Positions 42,415-52,828 of a DNA stretch of 64,000 nucleotides are shown here, one piece after another. This DNA comes from Saccharothrix deserti (lineage in GTDB: Bacteria > Actinomycetota > Actinomycetes > Mycobacteriales > Pseudonocardiaceae): assembly GCF_009769385.1 (NCBI RefSeq), contig NZ_ML775961.1:410681-474680 (forward strand), read 5' to 3'. A program made the position numbers and the translations under genes. The notes beneath the pieces were generated by a model. That model made no database searches, was not told the DNA's origin, and saw only the letters and a program-made list of their open reading frames with translations. Within the stretch, counting starts at the first letter, position 1. The number at the start of each line of letters is the position of its first letter.

Positions 42415-42521
42415 CGTGCAACGTCAAGTTTCCGCAAGTATCTAAGTTCCGCTGGGGGTGGGGTGGTACGGGTCCGCCGGACCGGCGGGACGGCCGCGCC
42501 ACGCACCGACCGGCGGAAACG

Positions 42522-42572
42522 CGACGTGCCCGACCCGGGACGTCACGGTGGACGCCCGGGTCGGGCACGTCG
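42522..42572. terminator. 18-bp perfect stem-loop terminator of the tct operon
   Basis: Arms CGACGTGCCCGACCCGGG (42522-42539) and complement (42555-42572), 15-base loop. It lies beyond the tctA stop and upstream of the kdd promoter, so it insulates the lysine operon from tct transcription. The rest of the 42373-42689 gap holds the kdd promoter region and tandem repeats. Confidence 0.85.
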
Positions 42573-42640
42573 TATGCGGGACACCGCGGGCGCGGCCCCC
42601 AGGGGGTGTTCCACGCCGCCGCGCGCAGCCCCTCGTTGCG

Positions 42641-42689
42641 CGCGGTCACCCGATCGCGGTCACCCGATCACGGTCTACGGGGTCGCGGT

Positions 42690-42698
<9 letters not shown>
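42641..42698. repeat. Tandem repeats at the tctA 3' end
   Basis: Two copies of CGCGGTCACCCGAT (42641-42668) followed by two copies of a 15-mer, C(A/G)CGGTCTACGGGGT (42669-42698). All four share a CGGTC-A/T-AC core, so they are one repeat family. The last unit encodes the C-terminal residues of TctA; the others lie after its stop. Confidence 0.8.
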
Positions 42699-44190
<1,492 letters not shown>

Positions 44191-44198
<8 letters not shown>

Positions 44199-44736
44199 CG
44201 AGGAGTGGCACCCCCTCGAACACGCCGGCGGGCAGCGACAGGCCCAGACCGGAGGCGAACACGACCTGCACGGCCAGGGCCAGCACGACCGCGATCACGA
44301 GCGCCTTCCACCAGATCGCGCCCAGCGTCCACGCCGCGCCGAAGAACAGCACCATCGCGGCGACGGGCCAGCCGACGAGGTCGATCAGCGCCAGGTGCGC
44401 CACCAGCACCGCGACCAGTTTCGCCACGGTGGGCCAGTCGGTGAGCACCGACGTGTCCACGTCCTCGGCGTCCTCGGCGGGGCCCAGCCGGCCGCGCAGG
44501 GTGGCGACGATCGCCATCACCCCGGTCACGACCAGCAGGACACCGACCGCGTAGGGGAAGGCACGCGGCCCCACCGTGCCCAGGGGGCCGCGCGCGGTGA
44601 TGGTGGTCGCGTCGACCAGGGTGAACACCCCGAGCGCCACGACCAGGCCACCGAAGACGTACTCCTCGGCCTTCGCCGACGCCGAGGGGGGCGTCGACGA
44701 AGCCGAGTCTCCCGAAGAGGTCTCGGGAGAGGTCAC
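44191..44736 (-). CDS. tctB: Tripartite tricarboxylate transporter, small membrane subunit
   Basis: 181-residue TctB protein with four predicted helices. After a Ser/Thr-rich cytoplasmic start, [19 protein letters not shown] is helix 1, [20 protein letters not shown] helix 2, and two further helices lie in the second half. GTG 44736 overlaps the tctC stop (GTGA). It works with TctA in the membrane. Confidence 0.92.
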
Positions 44737-45707
44737 TTGACCAGCCCGATCTCCTGCAGCACCGGCTTGATGCGGCCGATCTCGACGGTGAGGAACGTGG
44801 AGAAGTCGTGCCCGGTCTGGAACGTGTCGGTCCAGCCCTTCTTCTTCAGCTCCTCCTGCCACTGCGGGCTGGCGTGCATGTCGGTGACGAGCTTGACCAG
44901 CCGGTCCTTCGCCGCCACCGAGATCGACCCGGGCGCCACCACACCGCGCCAGTTGGTCAGCTCGACACCGGTGCCGAAGCTCTTGAGCGTCGGCACCTTC
45001 AGCTCGGGGTGCTCCGCCGGGCCGGACGTGCCCAGGGCCCGCAGCTTGCCCGCCTTGATCTGCTCGGCGTACTCGCCGACACCGGAGATGCCCGCGTCGA
45101 CCTTGCCGCCCAGCAGCGCGGCCAGCGACTCGCCGCCACCGGAGTAGGGCACGTAGTTCAGCTTGGACGGGTCGATGTTCTTCGCCTTGAGCAGCATCCC
45201 GGCCAGGATGTGGTCGGTGCCGCCGGCCGAGCCGCCCGTGATGGACACGCCCTGGCCCTTCTGGTCCACGGCCGTGATCAGGTCGTCGATCGTCCGGTAC
45301 GGCGACTCGGCGGGCACGACCACGACCTCGTCCTCGGCGGTGAGCCGGGCGATCGGGGTGGTGTCCTCCAGCCGCTTGTCCACGCCGTTGGTCTCGACCG
45401 CGCCGACCATCACCAGACCGGTGATCATCAGGTAGCTCTCGGACCTCTCGTTGGCGAGCTTCTGCAGCCCCACCGTGCCGCCGGCGCCGCCGACGTTGCT
45501 GACCTGCACCGAGTCCGCCAGATCGGCGCCGCTGATCGCCGCCTGCATGGCGCGCGCGGTCTGGTCCCAGCCGCCGCCGGGGTCGGCCGGCGCCATGATC
45601 TCCAACCTGCCGACGTCGCCGTTCGCCGCCGCGCCTCCCCCACACCCCGCGAGCACCAGGCTCGCGGCGGCCACTGCCGCGAGAAGTCGGGTGTGCTGTC
45701 CTGCCAT
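44733..45707 (-). CDS. tctC: Tripartite tricarboxylate transporter substrate-binding lipoprotein
   Basis: 324-residue Bug/TctC-family binding protein. The signal peptide ends in a lipobox LVLAGC (Cys about 21), and the mature domain carries IMAPADPGGGWDQTARAM, the substrate-binding VGGAGGTVG loop, and SAGGTDHILAGML. The ligand is probably a carboxylate, possibly a tricarboxylate. The ATG follows GGAGG. It is the first gene of tctCBA, divergent from the sensor kinase gene, and its promoter region contains four 9-bp repeats. Confidence 0.94.
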   Translation of the reverse strand: MAGQHTRLLAAVAAASLVLAGCGGGAAANGDVGRLEIMAPADPGGGWDQTARAMQAAISGADLADSVQVSNVGGAGGTVGLQKLANERSESYLMITGLVMVGAVETNGVDKRLEDTTPIARLTAEDEVVVVPAESPYRTIDDLITAVDQKGQGVSITGGSAGGTDHILAGMLLKAKNIDPSKLNYVPYSGGGESLAALLGGKVDAGISGVGEYAEQIKAGKLRALGTSGPAEHPELKVPTLKSFGTGVELTNWRGVVAPGSISVAAKDRLVKLVTDMHASPQWQEELKKKGWTDTFQTGHDFSTFLTVEIGRIKPVLQEIGLVK

Positions 45708-45809
45708 CGGGTCCTCCACCACAGATTCGGCCTGATTGGCCAACCCCGGGGCGCCATCGCTCCGGTGCGCGGGAACGGTAGGAGTCGGGCCGGTCCGGGG
45801 TGGGGCAAA

Positions 45810-45845
45810 GGTCGTAAGGGCCGTATTGGTCGTTTTGGTCGTGGC
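45810..45845. promoter_or_regulatory. Four tandem 9-bp repeats in tct/two-component gap
   Basis: Units GGTCGTAAG, GGCCGTATT, GGTCGTTTT, GGTCGTGGC start at 45810, 45819, 45828 and 45837, so the conserved GG(T/C)CGT recurs every 9 bp. They lie 25 bp before the kinase start and about 100 bp from tctC. A binding array for the CitB-type regulator encoded by 47447-48124 is the simplest reading. Confidence 0.65.
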
Positions 45846-45869
45846 CGGGCTCACAGGGGTTGGGCCAGA

Positions 45870-47450
45870 ATGCGTCGCATGCGCCGCCGTTCGGTCCCCC
45901 TGGGTGTCACCCTGCTCGTGTTGCAGGTGGTCATCGTGCTGGCCACCACGAGCGCGGCCGGTCTGCTGGCGGCGAAACTGCAGAGCGACCGGATCCGCGA
46001 GTCCTACAAGGACCGGATGCTGTCCGTCGCCGAGAGCGTCGCCCGACTGCCCACCGTGGTCGACGCGTTCGACTCCCCCGACCCGGCGGTCACCATCCAG
46101 CCGCTGGCGGAACTGATACGCAAGGCCTCCGGCGTCACCTACGTCGTCGTCACCGACCGCAACGGCGTCCGCTACGCCCACCCCGACCCCGCCCGCATCG
46201 GCGAGAAGGTGTCCACCGACCCCAGCAGCCCCCTGTCCGGGCAGGTGTTCGTCGGCACCGAGACCGGCACGCTCGGCACGTCGCTGCGCGCGAAGGTGCC
46301 GGTGCGCTCCCCGTCCGGCGAGGTCATCGGCATGGCCTCGGTCGGCATCCTGGAGAGCGAACTGGCCGCCGACCTCGCCGAGGACCTCCCCGAACTGATC
46401 GGCTGGCTCGCCGCCGCCGCACTCGTCGGCGTCCTCGGCGCCGCCCTGGTCACCCGGATGGTCCGCAAACGCACGTTCCGGCTCGAACCCGCCGAGATCG
46501 CCCAACTGCTGGAGACCCGCGACGCGATGCTGCACGGCATCCGCGAAGGCGTCGTCGCCGTCGACGACCGGGAACGCCTCGCGCTGGTCAACGACGAGGC
46601 GATGCGACTGCTCGGCCTCACCGAGGACCCCACCGGCAAACCCGCCGCCTCCGTGCTGGAGGACGGCGGCCTGCTCGACCTGGCCCGCACCGGCGACGAC
46701 GTCGCCGACCGGCTCGTCCTCGCCGGCGAACGCGTCCTGGTCGCCAACCGGATGACCGCCAAGACCCAAGGCCGCCCCGTCGGCGTCGTGCTCACGCTGC
46801 GCGACCGCACCGAACTGCACGACGCGCTGCGCGAACTCGACGGCCAGCGCACCGTCACCGAGGTGCTGCGCGCCCAGGCCCACGAGTTCACCAACCACCT
46901 GCACGTCATCAGCGGCCTGGTCGAACTCGACCGCCGCGAGGACGCCGTGCGCTACATCGAACGGGTGGGTGGCGCCGGGTCGGTCACCTCCGACATCATC
47001 GGCGGCGCCATGACCGACCCCGCGCTCGCCGCGCTCCTGCTCGCCAAGTCGTCCACCGCGCACGAACGCGGCGTCGCCCTGCGCCTGGACCCGTCCTCCA
47101 CCGTCGACGCCCGCACCGGTGACGACGCGCTCACCGTGCTGGGCAACCTGGTCGACAACGCGGTGGACGCCGTGTCCACCGGCGGAACCGTCCGGGTCCT
47201 GGTGCGGTCGGACCCGTCGGGCGTGCGGGTCGTCGTGGACGACGACGGACCCGGCGTGGAGGAATCCCAACGCGGACGGATCTTCACGCTGGGCGTCAGC
47301 TCGAAAGCGCCCCGGGGCGCACACGGACGAGGGATCGGACTGGCGTTGGTGTCGAGGGTGGTCACCCGGCGCAGCGGCCGGGTGCGGATCTCCGATTCGG
47401 AACTGGGAGGCGCGTCGTTCGACGTGTGGCTGCCGGAGGCCGTCAGATGA
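45870..47450 (+). CDS. CitA/DcuS-family sensor histidine kinase
   Basis: 526-residue membrane sensor. TM1 is at about 10-32, followed by an external sCache-type carboxylate-sensing domain (about 40-170), TM2 at about 178-200, a PAS domain (about 215-320) and the kinase core. The phospho-acceptor His lies in RAQAHEFTNHLHVISGL, and HATPase motifs DDDGPGV and GRGIGLALV follow. This family senses citrate, malate or other dicarboxylates. It is divergent from tctCBA and overlaps its response regulator (ATGA). An ATG at 45879 is an alternative start. Confidence 0.93.
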   Translation: MRRMRRRSVPLGVTLLVLQVVIVLATTSAAGLLAAKLQSDRIRESYKDRMLSVAESVARLPTVVDAFDSPDPAVTIQPLAELIRKASGVTYVVVTDRNGVRYAHPDPARIGEKVSTDPSSPLSGQVFVGTETGTLGTSLRAKVPVRSPSGEVIGMASVGILESELAADLAEDLPELIGWLAAAALVGVLGAALVTRMVRKRTFRLEPAEIAQLLETRDAMLHGIREGVVAVDDRERLALVNDEAMRLLGLTEDPTGKPAASVLEDGGLLDLARTGDDVADRLVLAGERVLVANRMTAKTQGRPVGVVLTLRDRTELHDALRELDGQRTVTEVLRAQAHEFTNHLHVISGLVELDRREDAVRYIERVGGAGSVTSDIIGGAMTDPALAALLLAKSSTAHERGVALRLDPSSTVDARTGDDALTVLGNLVDNAVDAVSTGGTVRVLVRSDPSGVRVVVDDDGPGVEESQRGRIFTLGVSSKAPRGAHGRGIGLALVSRVVTRRSGRVRISDSELGGASFDVWLPEAVR

Positions 47451-48124
47451 CCCTCCCCACCGTCCGCACACTCGTCGTCGACGACGACTTCGCGGTCGCC
47501 GCCGTGCACCGCGGCTTCCTCGAGGCCCTGCCCGAGTTCACCGTCGTCGGCGAGGCCCACGGCGGCGGCGAGGCACTGCGCGCCGTCGAAGCACTCCAAC
47601 CCGACCTCGTGCTCCTCGACATCCACCTGCCCGACATCTCCGGACTGGAGGTCCTGGCCCGGCTGCGCGCCCGCTCCGGGCCGCCCGTCGACGTGATCGC
47701 CGTGACCGCCGCCCGCGAACGCGAGACCGTCCGCCAGGCCATGTCCCGCGGCGTCGACCACTACCTGGTCAAACCGTTCACCCGCACCGCGTTCCTCGAC
47801 CGCATGCGCGAATACCTCGCCCGCCGCACCGAGGTCCAGCGCCTCGGCCCCTGGCTCGACCAGGACGAAGTCGACCAGCTCCTCCAACACCGACCACGCG
47901 TCGCGCTGCCCAAAGGCCTCTCACCCGTGACCCTGAAACTCGTCATCGACGCCCTGCGCACCACCGACGACGACCTGTCCGCACAGGAAGTCGGCGACCG
48001 CGCCGGACTGTCCCGCGTCAGCGCCCGCCGCTACCTCGAACACCTCGTCACCGTCGGCAAAGCCGAAGTCCTCCCCCGCTACGGCATGGCCAACCGCCCC
48101 GCCCACGGCTACCGCCTCACCTGA
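47447..48124 (+). CDS. CitB/DcuR-family response regulator
   Basis: 225-residue regulator with an N-terminal receiver (Asp-Asp at VVDDDF, phospho-acceptor Asp in LVLLDIHLPD, Thr and Lys in VTAA and LVKPF) and a C-terminal HTH of the citrate-response type (about 165-215: SAQEVGDRAGLSRVSARRYLEHL). Coupled to the sensor kinase. It probably activates tctCBA through the 9-bp repeats. The 3' end overlaps the convergent GH13 gene by 16 bp. Confidence 0.93.
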   Translation: MTLPTVRTLVVDDDFAVAAVHRGFLEALPEFTVVGEAHGGGEALRAVEALQPDLVLLDIHLPDISGLEVLARLRARSGPPVDVIAVTAARERETVRQAMSRGVDHYLVKPFTRTAFLDRMREYLARRTEVQRLGPWLDQDEVDQLLQHRPRVALPKGLSPVTLKLVIDALRTTDDDLSAQEVGDRAGLSRVSARRYLEHLVTVGKAEVLPRYGMANRPAHGYRLT

Positions 48125-49653
48125 CGGAACCACCGGCAGCCATAGGGACCCAACTCCACGCGCGCCCGACCGTCCTCCACCTTCACCGTGCCGTCCACCA
48201 GCACGTCCACCAGATCCCCGTCCAGATCCGACAGCTCCACCACCGCGTCCCGGTCGGCCAGGTTGTGCACCGCGACCACCGTGCCGCCGTCGATGTCGCA
48301 CCGGTGCGCGAACACCCCCGGATCCGCCGTGTCCACCACCCGGAACGCACCCCACGCCAACTCCGGACACTCCCGGTACCGCTCGATCAGCAGCCTCGTC
48401 CACGCCAACAACGACTCCGGATCCCGCCGCTGCTCCGCCTCCGCGCCCCACCACATCGGCGTCCGCACCGCCTCCCGACCCTCCAAGGCCAGGTCCTCGG
48501 TCATGCCGACCTCCTCGCCGTAGAACAACACCGGCGTCCCCGGCAACGAGAACAACAGGCTGTACACCATCCGGATCCGCCGCATGTCGTGCCCCAGCAT
48601 CCCCGGCAACCGGCGCCGCAGACCCCGCCCGTACAACTGCATGTCCTCCTCCGGCCCGAACGCCTCGAACACCTCCCGCCGCTCCGGAACGGTCAGCTTG
48701 TCCAACGTCAACTCGTCGTGATTGCGCACGAACGTCGCCCAGTGGCAGTCACGCGGCGGCTCCGGCCGCTCACCCAGCGCGTGCGTCAACGGCCCCGCGT
48801 CCTGCCGCGCCAACGACAGGTACATCTGCTGCATCCCGATGAAGTCGAAACACAGGTGCAGTTCGTCGCCCACACCGTCGCTCCGCCCGAAGAACTTCAT
48901 CGTCTCCGCGTACGGCAGGTTCACCTCGCCCAACAGCACCGCCTCACCGTTGCGCCGCGACAGGAACGCCCGCAGATCACCCAGGTAGTCGTGCGGATCC
49001 GGCAACTCCTCGATCGGCGCCTCCAGCAGGAACGGCACCGCGTCCACCCGGAACCCCGACAGCCCCAACTCCATCCAGAACCCCATCACCCGCGCGATCT
49101 CGTCCCGCACCGCCGGGTTCGCCACGTTCAGATCAGGCTGGTGCCGGTAGAACCGGTGCAGGTAGTACTGCCCCGCCGTGCGGTCGTACGTCCACAGCGA
49201 CTTCTCCTTGTCCGGGAACACCACGCCCTTCTCCGCATCCGGCGGCGGCTGGTCCCGCCACACGTACCAGTCCCGGAACGGGCTGCCCGGCTCCCGCGCG
49301 CTCCGGAACCACGGGTGCCGGTCAGAGGTGTGGTTCACCACCAGGTCCGCGATCACCCGGATCCCCCGGTCACGGGCCGTGCGGACGAACTCGACGAAAT
49401 CACCCAACGTCCCCAGCCTCGGGTCCACCGCGTAGAAATCGGTGATGTCGTACCCGTCGTCCCGCTCCGGCGTCGGGAAGAACGGCATCAGCCACACACA
49501 CGTCACACCCAGCCGGTGCAGGTGGTCGATCCGCTGCGCCAACCCCCGGAAATCACCCCGGCCGTCACCGTCGGAATCGTGGAACGTCTCCACGTCCAGG
49601 CAGTACACCACCGCGTTCTTCCACCACAGGTCCGCCGTCCTGGTCAGCTTCAC
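48109..49653 (-). CDS. GH13 alpha-amylase family protein (trehalose synthase-like)
   Basis: 514-residue GH13 enzyme. Catalytic residues are in place: nucleophile Asp in SGFRVDAVPF, acid Glu in VLLGEVNLPY and transition-state Asp in FVRNHDELTLDK; VVNHTSDRHPWF is conserved region I. The opening WWKNAVVYCLDVETFHDSDG is typical of the trehalose-synthase/maltosyltransferase branch, but it lacks parts of true TreS, so isomerase versus hydrolase activity is open. The GTG overlaps the stop of the LLM oxidoreductase gene (GTGA), indicating one operon. Confidence 0.88.
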   Translation of the reverse strand: MKLTRTADLWWKNAVVYCLDVETFHDSDGDGRGDFRGLAQRIDHLHRLGVTCVWLMPFFPTPERDDGYDITDFYAVDPRLGTLGDFVEFVRTARDRGIRVIADLVVNHTSDRHPWFRSAREPGSPFRDWYVWRDQPPPDAEKGVVFPDKEKSLWTYDRTAGQYYLHRFYRHQPDLNVANPAVRDEIARVMGFWMELGLSGFRVDAVPFLLEAPIEELPDPHDYLGDLRAFLSRRNGEAVLLGEVNLPYAETMKFFGRSDGVGDELHLCFDFIGMQQMYLSLARQDAGPLTHALGERPEPPRDCHWATFVRNHDELTLDKLTVPERREVFEAFGPEEDMQLYGRGLRRRLPGMLGHDMRRIRMVYSLLFSLPGTPVLFYGEEVGMTEDLALEGREAVRTPMWWGAEAEQRRDPESLLAWTRLLIERYRECPELAWGAFRVVDTADPGVFAHRCDIDGGTVVAVHNLADRDAVVELSDLDGDLVDVLVDGTVKVEDGRARVELGPYGCRWFRQVRR

Positions 49654-50609
49654 GCCCGCACCCCCGGCAGCACCCGCGCACCGAACGCCTCCAGGAAACG
49701 CTCCTGCTCCCGACCCACGTGATGCAGGAAAAGCCCCTCGAACCCCAGATCCACGTAATCCCGCAACGTCGCGGCGTGCACACCCAGATCCGACGACACG
49801 TTCACGACCTCCGCCACCCGATCCGCCGTCACGTGCTCCGACACCACGTCGAAGTGCTCCGCCGTCTCCAGGTCCCAGCACACCGGCGGACCGAACACGT
49901 TGCTCCGCCACTGCTCGTGCGCGACCGCCCGCGCCTCGTCCTCCGACTCCGCCCAGCTCAAGTGCACCTGCAGGTACAACGACCCCCGGCCACCCGCGTC
50001 CCGGTACGCCCCCACCATCCGCTTCAGGTGCTCCACGGGCGCGTTGACCGTGATCAACCCGTCCGCCCACTCCGCGCACCACCGCGCCGTCGCCTCGCTC
50101 ACCGCCGCACCCACCAGCCGCGTCGGCTCCTCCGGTCTCGTCCACAACCGCGCCCGATCCACCCGGACCAGACCGTCGTGCGAGACCTCCTCCCCCGCCA
50201 ACAACGCGCGGATCACGTCCACGCACTCCCTCAACCGGGCGTTCCGCACCTCCTTGCGCGGCCACGGATCACCGGTCACGTGCTCGTTGCTCGCCTCACC
50301 ACTGCCCAACGCCACCCACAACCGACCCGGGAACATCGCACCCAACGTCCCGATCGCCTGCGCCACGATCGCCGGGTGATACCGCTGACCGGGCGCGTTC
50401 ACCACACCGAACGGCAACCCCGTCGCCTGCATCGCCGCACCCAACCACGACCACGCGAACGCCGACTGCCCCTGACGCGCACTCCACGGCGAGAAGTGGT
50501 CCGAACTCATCGCCGCGTCGAAACCCACCTCCTCCGCCCGGCGGACCGCGGCCAACAACGCGGACGGGTGAACCTGCTCGTGCGACGCGTGCACACCGAT
50601 GACGGTCAT
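49650..50609 (-). CDS. LLM-class F420/FMN-dependent oxidoreductase
   Basis: 319-residue TIM-barrel oxidoreductase of the luciferase-like monooxygenase class. It has the N-terminal GVHASHEQVHPSALLAAVRR, SSDHFSPW, VALGSGEASNEHV and a DGLITVN strand, as in F420-dependent glucose-6-phosphate dehydrogenase relatives. The exact substrate is unknown; a sugar is plausible because a GH13 gene follows in the same operon. ATG 50609. Cofactor choice (F420 versus FMN) cannot be read from the sequence by eye. Confidence 0.85.
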   Translation of the reverse strand: MTVIGVHASHEQVHPSALLAAVRRAEEVGFDAAMSSDHFSPWSARQGQSAFAWSWLGAAMQATGLPFGVVNAPGQRYHPAIVAQAIGTLGAMFPGRLWVALGSGEASNEHVTGDPWPRKEVRNARLRECVDVIRALLAGEEVSHDGLVRVDRARLWTRPEEPTRLVGAAVSEATARWCAEWADGLITVNAPVEHLKRMVGAYRDAGGRGSLYLQVHLSWAESEDEARAVAHEQWRSNVFGPPVCWDLETAEHFDVVSEHVTADRVAEVVNVSSDLGVHAATLRDYVDLGFEGLFLHHVGREQERFLEAFGARVLPGVRA

Positions 50610-50727
50610 GCCGTCTCACGTACCCCACCACCCGACGGGCGAACCGGGCGAACCGGTCAGCCCGACGTCACCCAGGTCCGGGACGGTCCGGGTCCGGTCA
50701 GGCCGGGGCAGGTCGGCTCGGGGCGGG

Positions 50728-51216
50728 TCAGGTCAGCTCGGGGCGGTTCGCCGGCCTCTCCGGCCGCACGTCCACCACATCACCCTCGACCACCGCGCCG
50801 TCGACCACCACACCACCCGCCATCGGGTCCCGCCCGTACCGCAGGTTCAACGTCATCGCCCGCTCACGCTCCTCGGCCCGCCGCGCGATCCGCCTGCTGA
50901 TCAACCGCCGCGTCGGCGGGAACAACAGGAACAGACCCACGACATCGCTGATGAACCCCGGCACCACGATCAGGAAACCCGCCGCCGCGATCAGCACGCC
51001 GTCCGCGATCTCCTGATGCGGCGCACGACGCGTCCGCAACGCCTCCGAGAACGCCGCCATCGTGCGGGCGCCCTCACGACGCATCAGAGCCGACCCCACC
51101 ACCCCACCCAGGATCAGCAGACCCAGGGTCGGCAGCAGACCCCAGGCGCCGAACGCCGCCACCAGGGCCGTCACCTCGACCGCCAGGCCGATCAGCAGTA
51201 CCGCCAACACGCGCAT
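50728..51216 (-). CDS. fxsA: FxsA-family membrane protein
   Basis: 162-residue FxsA protein (named for suppression of F exclusion of phage T7). Hydrophobic N-terminus VLAVLLIGLAVEVTALVAAFG, then LLPTLGLLILGGVVGSALMRREG and VLIAAAGFLIVVPGFISDVVGLFLLFPPTRR give about four membrane segments; the last 50 residues are a charged and then acidic cytoplasmic tail. The start at 51216 is chosen over 51243 because the first helix begins there. Divergent from kamA. Confidence 0.9.
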   Translation of the reverse strand: MRVLAVLLIGLAVEVTALVAAFGAWGLLPTLGLLILGGVVGSALMRREGARTMAAFSEALRTRRAPHQEIADGVLIAAAGFLIVVPGFISDVVGLFLLFPPTRRLISRRIARRAEERERAMTLNLRYGRDPMAGGVVVDGAVVEGDVVDVRPERPANRPELT

Positions 51217-51289
51217 ACCCACCCCAACGCACGAGCCCCCCAAAACGCTCCCCGCCGGAATATTTACGCCGAACTAGCCATCTGGCAGC

Positions 51290-51298
51290 ATATCTTCA
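51290..51298. promoter_or_regulatory. Shared 9-mer ATATCTTCA upstream of kamA
   Basis: Part of GCATATCTTCATGC, 27 bp before the kamA start, in a notably AT-rich 108-bp gap. The same 9-mer lies upstream of kdd (42406), which starts the other half of the lysine pathway. Confidence 0.35.
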
Positions 51299-51324
51299 TG
51301 CCACTCGACGGTTAGGGAGCATGG

Positions 51325-52713
51325 ATGACTGCGCTGCACGAGGTCGCCCCCACGATGCACCGGGCCGACCTACAGCCCTACACCTACGTGCGCCGAGAAC
51401 TCGTCGAACCCGACTGGCGCCGCATCCCCGGCTGGCGCGACACCACCGACGCCCAATGGCGCGACGCCCAATGGCAACGCGCCAACTGCGTCAAGAACCC
51501 CAAACAGCTCCGCACCCTCATGGGCGACCTGCTCACCGACCGGTTCTACGAAGACCTCGCCGCCGACCAGCAGCAATCGGCCACGATGTCCATGCTCGTA
51601 CCACCCCAGATGCTCAACACCATGGCGCCCGACGCCCCACTGGACCCCGAAGGGTTCACCACCGCGTTCCTCGCCGACCCCATCCGCCGCTACATGATCC
51701 CCGTGCGATCCGACCGCGACCCCGACTGGCCCAGCCACCCCCACTCCACCCGCGACTCACTCCACGAAGCCGAGATGTGGGTCGTCGAAGGCCTCACCCA
51801 CCGCTACCCCACCAAAGTCCTCGCCGAACTCGTCTCCACCTGCCCCCAGTACTGCGGCCACTGCACCCGCATGGACCTCGTCGGCAACTCCACCCCCCAG
51901 ATCCAGAAGCACAAACTCGCCCTCAAACCCGTCGACCGCCAAGACCAGATGATCGACTACCTCAAACGCACCCCCGGCGTACGAGACGTCGTCGTCTCCG
52001 GCGGCGACGTCGCCAACGTCCCCTGGCCCCAGCTCGAATCGTTCCTCATGCGACTGCTCGACATCGACACCGTCCGCGACATCCGCCTCGCCACCAAGGC
52101 ACTCGCCGGACTCCCCCAGCACTGGCTCCAACCCAAGGTCGTCGAAGGCCTCGAACGAGTCGCCCACACCGCCTCACGCCGAGGCGTCAACCTCGCCATC
52201 CACACCCACGTCAACCACGTGCAATCCGTGACACCACTCGTCGCCGAAGCCGCCCGCACCGCCCTCGAAGTCGGCGTCCGCGACGTCCGCAACCAAGGCG
52301 TGCTCATGAGGGGCGTCAACGCCACCCCCGACGACCTGCTCGACCTCTGCTTCGCACTCCAAGGCGAAGCGAACATCCTGCCGTACTACTTCTACATGTG
52401 CGACATGATCCCCAACGCCGAACACTGGCGCGTCGCCGTCTGGGAAGCCCAAGCCCTCCAACACGCCATCATGGGCTACCTCCCCGGCTACGCCACCCCA
52501 CGCATCGTGTGCGACGTCCCCTACGTCGGCAAACGATGGGTCCACCAACTCCACGAATACGACCGCGAGCTCGGCATCTCCTACTGGACCAAGAACTACC
52601 GCACCGGCATCGAACTCGACGACCCCGAAGCACTCGACCGCCGCCACCCCTACTACGACCCGATCTCCACCCTCGGCGAAACCGGCCGCCAATGGTGGAC
52701 CGACCAGGCCTGA
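51325..52713 (+). CDS. kamA: L-lysine 2,3-aminomutase
   Basis: 462-residue radical-SAM/PLP enzyme converting L-lysine to L-beta-lysine. The 4Fe-4S motif is Cys173, Cys177, Cys180 (CPQYCGHC), preceded by TKVLAELVSTC; DVVVSGGDVANVPW and NLAIHTHVNH follow, and the PLP lysine is likely in VPYVGKRWVHQ. The ATG 51325 has GGGAG 6 bases upstream. Its product is the substrate of KamDE at 37-39.6 kb. It may also supply beta-lysine for antibiotic biosynthesis. A terminator follows at 52748-52774. Confidence 0.93.
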   Translation: MTALHEVAPTMHRADLQPYTYVRRELVEPDWRRIPGWRDTTDAQWRDAQWQRANCVKNPKQLRTLMGDLLTDRFYEDLAADQQQSATMSMLVPPQMLNTMAPDAPLDPEGFTTAFLADPIRRYMIPVRSDRDPDWPSHPHSTRDSLHEAEMWVVEGLTHRYPTKVLAELVSTCPQYCGHCTRMDLVGNSTPQIQKHKLALKPVDRQDQMIDYLKRTPGVRDVVVSGGDVANVPWPQLESFLMRLLDIDTVRDIRLATKALAGLPQHWLQPKVVEGLERVAHTASRRGVNLAIHTHVNHVQSVTPLVAEAARTALEVGVRDVRNQGVLMRGVNATPDDLLDLCFALQGEANILPYYFYMCDMIPNAEHWRVAVWEAQALQHAIMGYLPGYATPRIVCDVPYVGKRWVHQLHEYDRELGISYWTKNYRTGIELDDPEALDRRHPYYDPISTLGETGRQWWTDQA

Positions 52714-52747
52714 CGCCTCGCCTGCCCCCTCGCCCGACCCCGACACC

Positions 52748-52774
52748 GAAGCCCCGGAACCCCACCGGGGCTTC
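52748..52774 (+). terminator. Terminator after kamA
   Basis: 10-bp perfect stem GAAGCCCCGG / CCGGGGCTTC with loop AACCCCA, 34 bp after the kamA stop. No long U-tract, as usual in high-GC actinomycetes. Confidence 0.85.
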
Positions 52775-52828
52775 GTCACACCACCGATCGGGTAACCCCC
52801 CGTAACACAACCAGGGGATCATGGACCG

